Shown: positions 42,800 through 52,057, counted from the first letter of the stretch. The stretch is 64,000 nucleotides of DNA from DATKPC01 sp035524275 (GCA_035524275.1 DATKPC010000095.1:48953-112952), one strand, 5' to 3'. Notes: generated by a model from the sequence alone, not told the origin. Numbers and translations: made by a program.

Positions 42800-43506
42800 G
42801 CCGCGAGCTGATAGGCCGCCGCGACGCCCATTTCCAGCTGGCGATAGAACATCGCCTTGCCGTGCGCGATCGCCGCCGCGGGCTTCGCGGCGATCGAAGC
42901 CGCCAGCTCGTCGACCTCGGCATCGAGCCGGTCGGCCGCGACGACGCGATTGACGAGGCCGCGCTCGCGCGCGGCCTGCGCGTCGATGAAGGTGCCCGTC
43001 ACCAGCATCTCGAACGCCGGCTTGCGCGCGACGTTTCGCGACAGCGCGACCGCCGGCGTGGCGCAGAACAGGCCGACGTTGATCCCGGACACCGCGAATC
43101 GCGCGTCGCTCGCGGCCAGCGCCAGGTCGCACATTCCGACGAGCTGGCAGCCGGCGGCCGTCGCGATGCCGTGCACGCGCGCGATCACCGGCTGCGGGAT
43201 CGACTGGATGCGCAGCATCAGCCGCGAGCAGCGGTCGAAGAGCTGCTGGTAGTAGGCGGTCCGGCGGTCGGCGAGCATCTGCTTGAGGTCGTGCCCGGCG
43301 CAGAAGGCCTTGCCGGCGCCGCCGATGACGACGACCCGCGCGGTCGCGTCGGCCGCGACGGCCTCCAGCTCGGCCTGCAGCGCATCGAGCATCTCCTCCG
43401 ACAGCGCATTGAACTGCGCCGGGCGGTTCAGCGTCAGGTGCACGACGCCGGCATCACGTCGACGCAGGACGAGCGGCGCGGCCGCGGCTTCGGCAGGAGC
43501 GGTCAT
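42697..43506 (-). CDS. Enoyl-CoA hydratase/isomerase family protein, ECHDC3-like
   Basis: A 269-residue crotonase-fold protein. The CoA-binding oxyanion loop (GKAFCAGHDLKQM near 67) and ATAAGCQLVGMCDLALAASDA near 112 are clear, and NVGLFCATPAVALSRNV matches the ECHDC3 group. The two catalytic glutamates of true hydratases are absent: Gln replaces one (AAGCQLV) and Gly the other (SGINVG). It is therefore probably not a normal hydratase. It follows the acyl-CoA ligase gene by 13 bases, so the two likely act on the same acyl-CoA. The last 103 bases overlap rocD on the opposite strand. Confidence 0.9.
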   Translation of the reverse strand: MTAPAEAAAAPLVLRRRDAGVVHLTLNRPAQFNALSEEMLDALQAELEAVAADATARVVVIGGAGKAFCAGHDLKQMLADRRTAYYQQLFDRCSRLMLRIQSIPQPVIARVHGIATAAGCQLVGMCDLALAASDARFAVSGINVGLFCATPAVALSRNVARKPAFEMLVTGTFIDAQAARERGLVNRVVAADRLDAEVDELAASIAAKPAAAIAHGKAMFYRQLEMGVAAAYQLAAQTMACNMAEDCAQEGVSAFVEKRPPRRDPSPAN

Positions 43507-43519
43507 CCGGCGCGGCCCG

Positions 43520-45175
43520 TCAGACGTCGATCGCGCTCGTCGACCGGGCGCGCTGGCGCAGCTCGAACTTCTGGATCTTGCCGGTCGAGGTCTTCGGGAT
43601 CGATCCGAAGACGACGCCCTTGGGTACCTTGAAGCGCGCCAGGTGGGCGCGGCAGTGGGCCAGGATGTCCTCGGCGGTCGCCGATTGCCCGTCCTTGAGT
43701 TCGATGAACGCGCAGGGAACCTCGCCCCATTTCGGATCCGGCTGCGCGACGACCGCCGCCGCCATGACGGCCGGGTGGCGGTAGAGCACGTCCTCGACCT
43801 CGATCGACGAGATGTTCTCGCCGCCGGAGATGATGATGTCCTTGCTGCGGTCCTTGATCTTGAGGTAGCCGTCAGGATGGAGTACCGCGAGGTCGCCGGA
43901 ATGGAACCAGCCACCGGCGAACGCCTCGCGCGTCGCGGTCTCGTTCTTCAGGTAGCCCTTCATCGCGATATTGCCGCGGAACATCACTTCGCCGATCGTC
44001 TGCGCGTCGGCCGGCACCGGCTGCATCGTCGCCGGGTCGAGCACGGCGACCGCCTCCTCGAGCGGGTAGCGCACGCCCTGACGGCTGTTGAGCGCCGCCA
44101 CCTCGCCGATCGGCTTCGCGGCCCAATCCGGCTGCTGCGGGCAGACGGTCGCCGGGCCGTAGACCTCGGTCAGGCCGTAGACGTGCGTCAGGTCGAAGCC
44201 GAGCTCGTACATGCCTTCGATCATCGCCGCCGGTGGTGCCGCGCCGGCGACCATCGCGGCGACGCGATGCCCGATTCCGGCCTTCAGCTCGGGCGCCGCA
44301 TTGACCAGCATCGCATGGACGATCGGCGCCCCGCAGTAGTGGGTCACCCGGTGCGCACGGATCGCGTCGAGCACCGCCTTGGCCTCGACGCGGCGCAAGC
44401 AGACGTTCACGCCCGCCATCGCCGCGACGGTCCACGGGAAGCACCAGCCGTTGCAATGGAACATCGGCAGCGTCCACAGGTAGACCGGATGCTGCGGCAT
44501 CGCCCAGACGAGGATGTTCGAGACCGCGTTGAGGTACGCCCCGCGGTGGTGGTAGACGACCCCCTTCGGGTTGCCGGTCGTGCCCGAGGTGTAGTTCAGC
44601 GCGATGGCATCCCATTCGTCGCCCGGCGGCGCCCAGGCGAACTGCGGGTCGCCCTCGGCGAGCAGGCGCTCGTAGTCGGTCGAGCCGAAGCGCTCGCCCG
44701 GCCCGTCGTAGACCGGATCGTCGACGTCGATCACCTCGATGCCCTGGGAGCGGCCGTGCAGCGCGGCGCGCGCGATCGACGCGTATTCGCGATCGACCAG
44801 CAGGACGCGCGCCTCGCCGTGCTCCAGCATGAAGCCGATGCTGCCGGCATCGAGGCGCGTGTTCATCGCGGCGAGCACGCAGCCGGCCATCGGCACGCCG
44901 AAATGCGCCTCGACGAGTTCCGGCGTATTGGCAAGCAGCGCGGCGACCGTGTCGCCGCGCCCGAGCCCGCGCCGTGCCAGCGCGCTCGCGAGGCGCCGGC
45001 AGCGCTGGTAGGTCTCGCCCCAGGTCCGGCGGATCGCATGCGCGCCGCTGCCGTGGACGATCGCCGGCAGCGTCGGGAAGACCGTGCCGGCGCGCTCCAG
45101 GAAGCCGAGCGGCGAGAGCGGTGCGAAGTTGGCCGGATTGCGGTCCAGGCCGTGGTCGAAGATCGAGCTGGGCAT
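43520..45175 (-). CDS. AMP-forming acyl-CoA synthetase
   Basis: A 551-residue ANL-superfamily ligase. The phosphate loop is LNYTSGTTGNPKGVVYH near 192, YGLTEVYGPATVCP near 322 is the A5-type motif, GWFHSGDLAVLHPDGYLKIKDRSKD near 425 is the hinge region, and the catalytic lysine is in TSTGKIQK near 535. The family includes medium-chain fatty acid ligases and the DMSP-pathway ligase DmdB; the substrate cannot be assigned. It is upstream of the ECHDC3-like gene (13-base gap) and downstream of the HDAC-like gene (27-base gap), all in one direction. Confidence 0.92.
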   Translation of the reverse strand: MPSSIFDHGLDRNPANFAPLSPLGFLERAGTVFPTLPAIVHGSGAHAIRRTWGETYQRCRRLASALARRGLGRGDTVAALLANTPELVEAHFGVPMAGCVLAAMNTRLDAGSIGFMLEHGEARVLLVDREYASIARAALHGRSQGIEVIDVDDPVYDGPGERFGSTDYERLLAEGDPQFAWAPPGDEWDAIALNYTSGTTGNPKGVVYHHRGAYLNAVSNILVWAMPQHPVYLWTLPMFHCNGWCFPWTVAAMAGVNVCLRRVEAKAVLDAIRAHRVTHYCGAPIVHAMLVNAAPELKAGIGHRVAAMVAGAAPPAAMIEGMYELGFDLTHVYGLTEVYGPATVCPQQPDWAAKPIGEVAALNSRQGVRYPLEEAVAVLDPATMQPVPADAQTIGEVMFRGNIAMKGYLKNETATREAFAGGWFHSGDLAVLHPDGYLKIKDRSKDIIISGGENISSIEVEDVLYRHPAVMAAAVVAQPDPKWGEVPCAFIELKDGQSATAEDILAHCRAHLARFKVPKGVVFGSIPKTSTGKIQKFELRQRARSTSAIDV

Positions 45176-45202
45176 GTCGGTTTTCCCCGGGAGGCGTCGC
45201 GG

Positions 45203-46126
45203 TCAAAGGTCGGCAAGGGTCTTGACATGGGCCACGACGCTGCGCGCCAGCGCGCTCAGGTTGTAGCCGCCCTCGAGCGAGCTCACGATGCGCCCGCCGG
45301 CGTGCCGGTCGGCGACCTCGATGAGGCGACGCGTAATGTAGGCGTAGTCCGCCTCGACGAGCGCGAGCTGGCCGAGATCGTCCTCGCGGTGCGCATCGAA
45401 GCCGGCCGAAATGAAGATCATCTGCGGGCGATGGGCGTCCAGCCGAGGCAGCCAGGTCTCGTCGACGACCTGGCGGACGACGTCGCCGCGCGTGCCGGCC
45501 GGCAGCGGGACGTTGACCATGTTCTCGGCCGGGGCCGCGGCGCCGGAATACGGATAGAACGGATGCTGGAAGAAGCTCGCCATCAGGACCCGCGGATTGC
45601 CGGCGAAGATCTCCTCGGTCCCGTTGCCGTGGTGCACGTCGAAGTCGACGACCGCGACGCGCTCGAGCTTGTGGTGCTCGAGCGCGTGCAGCGCGCCGAC
45701 CGCGATGTTGTTGAACATGCAGAAACCCATCGCGGCCGCCGGCCGCGCGTGATGACCCGGAGGACGGATCGCGCAGAAGGCGTTTCGCAGCCGGCCCTCG
45801 ATCACCGCGTCGGTCGCGGCGATCACCGCGCCGGCGGCGCGCAGCGCGGCGGTCCAGCTCGCCGGGTTCACCGAGGTATCCGGATCGAGGGCGACATAGC
45901 CCTGCTCCGGTATCCTTGCGCGGAGTTCCTCGATGTAGCTCTCGGCGTGCGCGCGCGCAATGGCGGAAAGCGGCGCGAGCGGCGCCTCCATGTGCACCAG
46001 GTAGGGGTCGATGCCGGCGGCGATCAGCTGATCCTGGATCGCCCCCAGGCGGGCGGGACTTTCCGGATGCCAGGATCCCATTTCATGCTGCGCGCAATCC
46101 CGGTGGGTGACCAGACCGGTGTCCAC
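45203..46126 (-). CDS. Histone-deacetylase-family (acetylpolyamine/AcuC-type) amidohydrolase
   Basis: A 307-residue zinc deacetylase. The active-site motifs are complete: RPPGHHA near 120, DFDVHHGNGTEE near 158 (zinc ligands Asp and His), the third zinc Asp in SAGFDAHRED near 242, and SLEGGYN near 285. Bacterial members deacetylate polyamines or acetyl-lysine on acyl-CoA synthetases (AcuC). It lies in one run with an acyl-CoA synthetase, and that enzyme class is controlled by lysine acylation, so an AcuC-like role is a fair inference. The start is GTG with AGGAG 8 bases before it. Confidence 0.92.
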   Translation of the reverse strand: MDTGLVTHRDCAQHEMGSWHPESPARLGAIQDQLIAAGIDPYLVHMEAPLAPLSAIARAHAESYIEELRARIPEQGYVALDPDTSVNPASWTAALRAAGAVIAATDAVIEGRLRNAFCAIRPPGHHARPAAAMGFCMFNNIAVGALHALEHHKLERVAVVDFDVHHGNGTEEIFAGNPRVLMASFFQHPFYPYSGAAAPAENMVNVPLPAGTRGDVVRQVVDETWLPRLDAHRPQMIFISAGFDAHREDDLGQLALVEADYAYITRRLIEVADRHAGGRIVSSLEGGYNLSALARSVVAHVKTLADL

Positions 46127-46222
46127 TTGAGTCTCCTAGTCCTGCGTCGATAGGGTGGTCGTCCGCGTCACGCTTTGCGCCTTCCTTCCCCTGCCGGCGT
46201 CTCTTTTGTACCGTAGGACCGC

Positions 46223-47146
46223 ATGTTAGAGAAAATCGGGCAATGTGCCACGCGGATCGGCAGCGTCGTCGTCGGGAAGGACCTCCAGGTTCGCCAGTGC
46301 CTGACCTGCCTGCTGGCGGGCGGACACCTCCTGATCGAGGATGCTCCGGGCGTCGGGAAGACGACGCTCGCGCACGCGATCGCGCTCAGCCTCGGGTTGC
46401 CGTTCCGCCGGATCCAGTTCACGAGCGACCTGCTGCCGTCCGACGTCGTCGGCGTCTCGGTCTATGACCGCGAGGCGCGCCGGTTCGTGTTCCACCCGGG
46501 TCCGATCTTCAGCCAGGTGCTGCTCGCCGACGAGATCAATCGCGCGAGCCCCAAGACGCAGAGCGCGCTGCTGGAGGCGATGGAGGAGAACCAGGTGTCG
46601 GTCGACGGTGCCGCGCATCCGCTGCCGCAGCCCTTCTTCGTCATCGCGACGCAGAACCCGTTCCACCAGGTCGGCACGTTCCCGTTGCCGGAATCGCAGC
46701 TGGATCGATTCCTGATGTGCATCAGCCTCGGGTTTCCCGACCGCGCGGCCGAACGCAGCCTGCTCGCCGGCGAGGCGCGGCGTGACATGCTGCGCACGCT
46801 GCAGCCGGCCGCGGGGCCGGCCGACCTGCTGGCGGCCCAGGCCGAAGTCCGGCGGGTCCACGCGTCCGAGGCGCTGCTCGATTACCTGCAGGCGCTTCTC
46901 GCCTATACCCGCGCCAGCGGCCGGTTCGCCGACGGTCTCAGCCCGCGAGCCGGCCTCGCGATCCTTGCCGCCGCGCGGGCGTGGGCGTGGCTCGACGGAC
47001 GCGGCCACGTGGTGCCGGAAGACGTGCAGAACGTGCTCGCGCCGGTCGTCGGGCATCGGCTCCACGCGGTCCATGGCGACGGCACGCGCGCGCTGCACGG
47101 ACGCGACCTCGTCGCCAACCTGATCCAGGCGGTCGCCATCCCGTGA
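46223..47146 (+). CDS. MoxR-family AAA+ ATPase
   Basis: A 307-residue AAA+ protein. Walker A is EDAPGVGKTTLA near 39-50, Walker B is VLLADEINRASPKTQSALLEAMEE near 100, sensor 1 is VIATQNPFHQVGTFPLPESQLDRF near 140, and the lid domain follows. MoxR ATPases act as chaperones for metal or partner insertion, usually with a DUF58 protein. The DUF58 gene starts in the stop codon of this one (TGATG). The HDAC-like gene is divergent, 96 bases away. Confidence 0.95.
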   Translation: MLEKIGQCATRIGSVVVGKDLQVRQCLTCLLAGGHLLIEDAPGVGKTTLAHAIALSLGLPFRRIQFTSDLLPSDVVGVSVYDREARRFVFHPGPIFSQVLLADEINRASPKTQSALLEAMEENQVSVDGAAHPLPQPFFVIATQNPFHQVGTFPLPESQLDRFLMCISLGFPDRAAERSLLAGEARRDMLRTLQPAAGPADLLAAQAEVRRVHASEALLDYLQALLAYTRASGRFADGLSPRAGLAILAAARAWAWLDGRGHVVPEDVQNVLAPVVGHRLHAVHGDGTRALHGRDLVANLIQAVAIP

Positions 47147-48144
47147 TGTTCGTCGAGCGCCTCGAGGCGGCGGCCGCGGCGTGGTTCGCGCGCCGGCACC
47201 CGCCGAGCGCCGGCGAGGTCATCGTCGATCACCGGAAGGTCTACATCCTCCCGACGCGTGCCGGATTCCTGCTCGCCGCCGGCGTCGTGCTGCTGCTGAT
47301 CGGATCGATCAACTACGCGCTGCAGCTGGGCTACCTGCTCACGTTCTTCGTCGCCTCGGTCGCCGTCGTCGGGATGTACTACACGCAGCGCAACCTGACG
47401 GGGCTCGCCATCGCGTCGCACGGGGTGCGGGCGGTCTTCGCCGGAGAATCCGCGGCCTTCCAGCTGACCGTGCGCAATACGACGCCGGTCGCGCGCCCGG
47501 CGCTCGGATTGCACTGCATCGCGCCGCGCCGCCGCCGGCGGACGCTGTGGCGCCGCGAGGAGCGTCTGGCGACGACCTGGTGCGACGTCCCGGCGTCCGG
47601 CTCCGCGGTCGTCGCCGTGGCGCTGCCGACGCGCCGTCGCGGACGGCATGCCTGCCCGCCGATCCGCATCGGGACGCGCTTCCCGTTCGGGCTGTTCGGC
47701 GCGTGGACGATCTACCGCAGCGACCTGTCGGCGATCGTCTATCCGGCGCCGGAAGCGGACCCGCCGCCGATGCCGCCTGGCGACGGCGACTCGGCGCCGG
47801 ACGGCGCCATCGCGACCTCCGGCGAGGACCTTGCCGGCGTGCGGCCCTATCGCGTCGGCGACCCGCGAAAGGCGATCGCCTGGCGGCTGGCGGCACGCAG
47901 CGACGAGCTGCTCGTCAAGTTCTTCGACGTCCCGAGCGGCGGCCGCGTGCTGCTCGATTTCGACGCGCTGCCGCGACACCTGGACACGGAGCAGCGGCTG
48001 TCGCGCCTGACCCGCTGGCTGCTGGCCGCGGACGAGGCGCGCCTCGACTATGGCCTGGCGCTGCCGGGTCGGCGCATCGCGCCCGGCCACGGCCCGGAAC
48101 AGCGCACGCGCTGCCTGGAGGCGCTGGCGCTCTACGCCGGCTAG
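47146..48144 (+). CDS. DUF58 (VWA-like) protein
   Basis: A 332-residue protein. Two membrane helices lie near residues 38-80, and the DUF58 core has FPFGLF near 183, a diagnostic GEDLAGVRPYRVGDPRKAIAWR near 225 and DELLVKFFDV near 253. It is the standard partner of MoxR ATPases; the molecular job is unsettled. It begins one base into the MoxR stop and is followed 8 bases later by the transglutaminase-like gene. Confidence 0.93.
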   Translation: MFVERLEAAAAAWFARRHPPSAGEVIVDHRKVYILPTRAGFLLAAGVVLLLIGSINYALQLGYLLTFFVASVAVVGMYYTQRNLTGLAIASHGVRAVFAGESAAFQLTVRNTTPVARPALGLHCIAPRRRRRTLWRREERLATTWCDVPASGSAVVAVALPTRRRGRHACPPIRIGTRFPFGLFGAWTIYRSDLSAIVYPAPEADPPPMPPGDGDSAPDGAIATSGEDLAGVRPYRVGDPRKAIAWRLAARSDELLVKFFDVPSGGRVLLDFDALPRHLDTEQRLSRLTRWLLAADEARLDYGLALPGRRIAPGHGPEQRTRCLEALALYAG

Positions 48145-48152
48145 GCGGCGCC

Positions 48153-50240
48153 GTGGCGGATTCCCGCGCAACGTTCGTGCGTCGGCTCCGCAGCGCCGCA
48201 CGCGAGTCGTTCGCGGTGCTGTGGCGGCCGCTCGTCTCCAGCGCCGCCCGCGACCGCCGCGACGTCCTGCTGCTGCTCGGCGCGCTCGCGCTGGTCGCGG
48301 CGCCTCACGCGTCGCACCTGCCGTGGTGGGCCTCGACGGTCTTCTGGACGCTGTGGACGCTGCGCCTCGTCCTGACGGTCCTGCGCCGCCCGCTTCCGGG
48401 GCGCATCGTCCTGGTGCCGCTCGCGGCCGTCATCGCGGCGATCGCCTGGGCCGACCACCGCGCGCTGCTCGAACGCGACGCCGGAATCACGTTCCTGATG
48501 ATGCTCGCCGGCCTCAAGCTGCTGGAAATGCGCAGCCGCCGCGACGTCCACGTCGTCGTCGTGCTGGCGCTGTTCCTGCTGCTGACGCAGTTCATGTTCG
48601 ACCAGTCGCTGCCGATGGCGGCGCTCGCCGCCGTCGCCGTCGTGCTGCTTTTCTACCTGCTGATGAGCGCGCAAGCCGTCGAAGGCGACATCGCCGCGCG
48701 CGAGAAACTGCGCCTGACGCTGCGGATCGCCGCCCAGGCACTGCCGCTGACGCTGGCGATGTTCCTGCTGTTCCCGCGCCTCGAAGGCCCGCTGTGGGGC
48801 GTATCGCGCAGCATCGGGCGCGGCGAGACCGGGCTTTCGGACACGATGTCGCCCGGATCGTTCACGGAACTGATCGAATCCGGGCGGATCGCCTTCCGGG
48901 TGCGCTTCGACGGCGCGCCTCCACCGCGCGATGCGCTCTACTGGCGCGGGCCGGTATTCGGCGCCTTCGACGGCCGCACCTGGAGGACGGGCGCCGAACG
49001 CATCGACGCGGAGCCGCCGCTGCTCGTCGTCGAGCCGGACAGCGCGTTCGGCTACGAGGTCACGCTCGAGCCGCAGGACCGTGCCTGGGTCTTCGTCCTC
49101 GAGCTGCCGTCGACGCCGCCACGCGGCGCCGGGTTCGTCGCGCGCCTCAATGCCGACATGCAGGCGGTCGCCGCGCGGCCGCTCTACGGCCGCACGCGCT
49201 ACCGCGCGCGGTCGTTCACGCGCTACGCCCTCGAGGGCGACGACGACGATGCGGCGCTGCAGGCATGGCTGCAGCTGCCCGACGGCTTCGACCCGCGCAG
49301 TCGCCGCTGGGCCGACGAGCTGGCGGCGCGCCTCGCCGATTCCGGGCCCGCCCGGTCCGCGGCCGGGGCCATGGCGCGCGTGCGCGCGGTACTGGACTAC
49401 CTGCGCCGCGGCGGCTTCCGCTACACGCTGTCGCCGCCGGCGCTCGGCCGCGACAGCGTCGACGACTTCCTGTTCGACACGCGGCTCGGCTACTGCGAGC
49501 ATTTCGCATCTGCCTTCGTCTTCGCGATGCGCGCGCTGCAGGTTCCGGCGCGCGTGGTGACCGGCTACCAGGGCGGCGAGATCAACCCGAGCGACGGTTA
49601 CATGACCGTCCGCCAGTCGGATGCGCACGCGTGGGCCGAAGTCTGGCTGCCGCGGCGCGGGTGGATCCGCGTCGATCCGACCGCAGTCGTCGCCCCGCTG
49701 CGCATCGAGCGCGGCGCGCCGGAAGCGGGAAAACCGGAGTTCGGGCTCGCGCTGGGCGCGCCGCTCGCTTGGGCGCATTCGATCCGCCTGCGCTGGGAGG
49801 CGCTCGAAAACGCGTGGAACCAGCGCGTCCTGTCGTATTCTTCGGAGCGGCAGCGGCAATGGCTATCCTCCCTCGGGATCGTTCCGTCTTGGCAGACCCT
49901 GGCCCTGATCTTCTCCGGCGTGCTCGTCGCGCTGCTCGCGGTGATCGGCGTGGCGTCGATCAACCCGCGCGAGCGCGCCGACCCGCTGGCTCGCCTGCAG
50001 CAATCGATGCGCCGCCGGCTCGAGGCCGCCGGGATCCGCATACCGCCGCACTACGGCCTTGGCGACACGGCGCGGGCCGTCGAAGGTCGACTGCAGCCTC
50101 GCGACGAAGCGGAGGCCCGCGCGCTGCTGGCGGCGCTGGAACGGGCCCGCTACGCCGCGCTGCCGCCGCACGACGCGCGTGCGCGGCGCGAACTGGCGCG
50201 CAGGATCCGCGGCTTTCGCCCGCGCGCGGCGCGGCGCTGA
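48153..50240 (+). CDS. TgpA-like transglutaminase membrane protein (DUF3488)
   Basis: A 695-residue inner-membrane protein. Five to six membrane helices in the first 190 residues (DUF3488 part) are followed by a periplasmic transglutaminase-like domain. The catalytic Cys is in LGYCEHFASAF, His in SDAHAWAEVW and Asp in VDPTAV. One more helix near 595 is followed by a DUF4129-like cytoplasmic tail. Pseudomonas TgpA, of the same build, is essential. The start is a GTG. Third gene of the MoxR-DUF58-TgpA operon. Confidence 0.93.
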   Translation: MADSRATFVRRLRSAARESFAVLWRPLVSSAARDRRDVLLLLGALALVAAPHASHLPWWASTVFWTLWTLRLVLTVLRRPLPGRIVLVPLAAVIAAIAWADHRALLERDAGITFLMMLAGLKLLEMRSRRDVHVVVVLALFLLLTQFMFDQSLPMAALAAVAVVLLFYLLMSAQAVEGDIAAREKLRLTLRIAAQALPLTLAMFLLFPRLEGPLWGVSRSIGRGETGLSDTMSPGSFTELIESGRIAFRVRFDGAPPPRDALYWRGPVFGAFDGRTWRTGAERIDAEPPLLVVEPDSAFGYEVTLEPQDRAWVFVLELPSTPPRGAGFVARLNADMQAVAARPLYGRTRYRARSFTRYALEGDDDDAALQAWLQLPDGFDPRSRRWADELAARLADSGPARSAAGAMARVRAVLDYLRRGGFRYTLSPPALGRDSVDDFLFDTRLGYCEHFASAFVFAMRALQVPARVVTGYQGGEINPSDGYMTVRQSDAHAWAEVWLPRRGWIRVDPTAVVAPLRIERGAPEAGKPEFGLALGAPLAWAHSIRLRWEALENAWNQRVLSYSSERQRQWLSSLGIVPSWQTLALIFSGVLVALLAVIGVASINPRERADPLARLQQSMRRRLEAAGIRIPPHYGLGDTARAVEGRLQPRDEAEARALLAALERARYAALPPHDARARRELARRIRGFRPRAARR

Positions 50241-50253
50241 CGCCGGCCTGCGG

Positions 50254-51372
50254 ATGACGACGGCGCGACGCGGGCCGCCATCGTCGCGCCGCCGCCTGCT
50301 GCGCGCCGCGGCGCTCGCCGCGCTGGGCCTGGCGGCGTCCGCGGCGCGGGCGCAGGCGGCTGACGCGGCCACCGCCGCGACGGGCGCGCCGGTTGGCGAC
50401 ACCGACGGCGGGCCGGCCGGGGGCTACGCCACCCGTCCGGAGGTCGCCACCTACCTGGATCATCTCGCCGACGAGACCGGGCTGTCGCGGTCGTGGCTCG
50501 ACCGGATCGTCGCCGCGGCGCGCTACTGCGCCGATGCGCAACGGCTGACGACGCCGCACCGCGCCCCGACCGCGGCGCGCAACTGGCCGGCCTACCGCGC
50601 GCACCACATCGACCGGCGCCGCGTCGACGACGGCGTGGCGTTCTGGCGCGAGCACGTTGCCACGCTGCGGCGCGTCGAGGAGCGTTTCGGCGTGCCGCCC
50701 GCCGTCGTCGTCGCGGTGCTGGGCGTCGAGACGCACTTCGGACGGCTGACCGGGAACTATCGCGCCATCGACGTGTTCCTGACGCTCGCGTTCGACTACG
50801 TGCGGCGCGCCGAGCTGTACCGCGACGAACTCGCGAGCTACCTGCTGCTGTGCCGCGACCGCGGGTGGGATCCGCTGGAGGTGCGCAGCTCGTTCGCCGG
50901 CGCGATCGGCCTGCCGCAATTCCTGCCGAGCTCGATCCGGCGTTTCGCGGTCGATTTCGACGGCGACGATTCGATCGACCTGCACCACAGCATCCCGGAC
51001 GCCGCCGGCTCGATCGGCAACTACCTGGCGGCGCACGGATGGCAGCGCGACCATCCGGTGGCCGTCGCGGTGCGCGACGGATCGCTGCCGCTCGCCGTGG
51101 CCGCCGACTGCGTGCATCGCGGCCTCGACCCGGACGCGCGCTGGGCGGAACTGGCCGCCCGCGGCGTGCGGATCGAAGGCCGGCTGGACCCGTCCGCCGC
51201 CGTGATGCTCGTCGAATTGCCGCGTAGCGACCCGCGCGGCGCGCGCCCGGCGCTCTACCGCGTCGGCACGACGAACTTCGCGGCGCTGCTGCAGTACAAC
51301 CGCAGCGATTTCTACGTCTCCGCGGTCAGCGACTACGCCGACGAGCTGCAGCGGGCGATGCGCGCGGCGTGA
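50254..51372 (+). CDS. MltB-like lytic murein transglycosylase
   Basis: A 372-residue secreted protein. A twin-Arg-like signal (SSRRRLLRAAALAALGLAASA) ends near residue 34. The lytic transglycosylase domain has the catalytic Glu in LGVETHFGRLTGNY near 165, then SFAGAIGLPQFLPSSIRRFA near 211 and DLHHSIPDAAGSIGNYL near 245, all typical of MltB (GH103). It cleaves glycan strands of peptidoglycan. It follows the TgpA-like gene by 13 bases, so cell-wall work may be the common theme of this operon. Confidence 0.93.
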   Translation: MTTARRGPPSSRRRLLRAAALAALGLAASAARAQAADAATAATGAPVGDTDGGPAGGYATRPEVATYLDHLADETGLSRSWLDRIVAAARYCADAQRLTTPHRAPTAARNWPAYRAHHIDRRRVDDGVAFWREHVATLRRVEERFGVPPAVVVAVLGVETHFGRLTGNYRAIDVFLTLAFDYVRRAELYRDELASYLLLCRDRGWDPLEVRSSFAGAIGLPQFLPSSIRRFAVDFDGDDSIDLHHSIPDAAGSIGNYLAAHGWQRDHPVAVAVRDGSLPLAVAADCVHRGLDPDARWAELAARGVRIEGRLDPSAAVMLVELPRSDPRGARPALYRVGTTNFAALLQYNRSDFYVSAVSDYADELQRAMRAA

Positions 51373-51393
51373 TGCCGCGGCGCGCCCGCGCCG

Positions 51394-52041
51394 TCACTCG
51401 CGGTCGGGCTGCCGATCCGGCTGCGCCGCGATGAACGCCGGCAGCTGCATCGCCGCGTCGGCGATGCGCGTCAGCACCGGCACATGGTCGAGGCGGCACT
51501 CGAAGCGACGGGCATTGAAGATCTGCGGGACCAGGAAGACCTCGGCCAGCGTGACCTGGTCGCCGAGCGCGAAGCGTCCGGCGCGCCCGCTGCCGGCGAC
51601 CTGCTGCTCGAGCTGACCCAGCCCCTGCTCGACCCAGTGGCGGTACCAGCGGTTCTTCGCGTCCTCCGGCACGCCAAGGTCGCGTACGAGGTAGCGCAGC
51701 ACGCGCAGGTTGTCCAGCGGGTGGATTTCGCAGGCGATCGACAGTGCCAGCGAACGCACGTAGGCGCGCTCGACCGCGTCGAGCGGCAGCAGCGAAGGCC
51801 GCGGGTGCTTCTCCTCGAGATATTCGATGATCGCGAGCGACTGCGTGATGAGCGCGCCATCGTCCTCGAGGACCGGGACGAGCCCCGCCGGGTTGACGCC
51901 GCGGAAGGCCTCGCCCGACTGTTCGCCGCCATGGCGCGTCAGGTGGATCGGGACGGCCTCGTAGCCCAGCCCCTTGAACGCCAGCGCGATGCGCACACGG
52001 AACGAAGCGCTCGAGCGGAAGTAGGTGTAGAGCTTCAGCAT
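51394..52041 (-). CDS. Zeta-class GST: maleylacetoacetate/maleylpyruvate isomerase
   Basis: A 215-residue zeta GST. The N-terminal motif LYTYFRSSASFRVRIALAFKG holds the SSxxxxVR glutathione site, and PLDNLRVLRYL and the C-terminal FALGDQVTLAEVFLVPQIFNARRF are typical. It isomerises maleylacetoacetate (tyrosine route) or maleylpyruvate (gentisate route). The partner 16 bases upstream looks like a fumarylpyruvate hydrolase, which favours the gentisate route (nagL type). No ring-cleavage dioxygenase is visible in the window. Confidence 0.9.
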   Translation of the reverse strand: MLKLYTYFRSSASFRVRIALAFKGLGYEAVPIHLTRHGGEQSGEAFRGVNPAGLVPVLEDDGALITQSLAIIEYLEEKHPRPSLLPLDAVERAYVRSLALSIACEIHPLDNLRVLRYLVRDLGVPEDAKNRWYRHWVEQGLGQLEQQVAGSGRAGRFALGDQVTLAEVFLVPQIFNARRFECRLDHVPVLTRIADAAMQLPAFIAAQPDRQPDRE

Positions 52042-52057
52042 GCCGGCTTCCGCCGCC

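Noticed and set aside
43283..46153. A 956-codon plus-strand frame and similar long frames at 5343-7514 and 29572-32580
   Set aside because: Each lies opposite well-recognised genes and has no domain motifs. Long antisense frames are common at this GC content.
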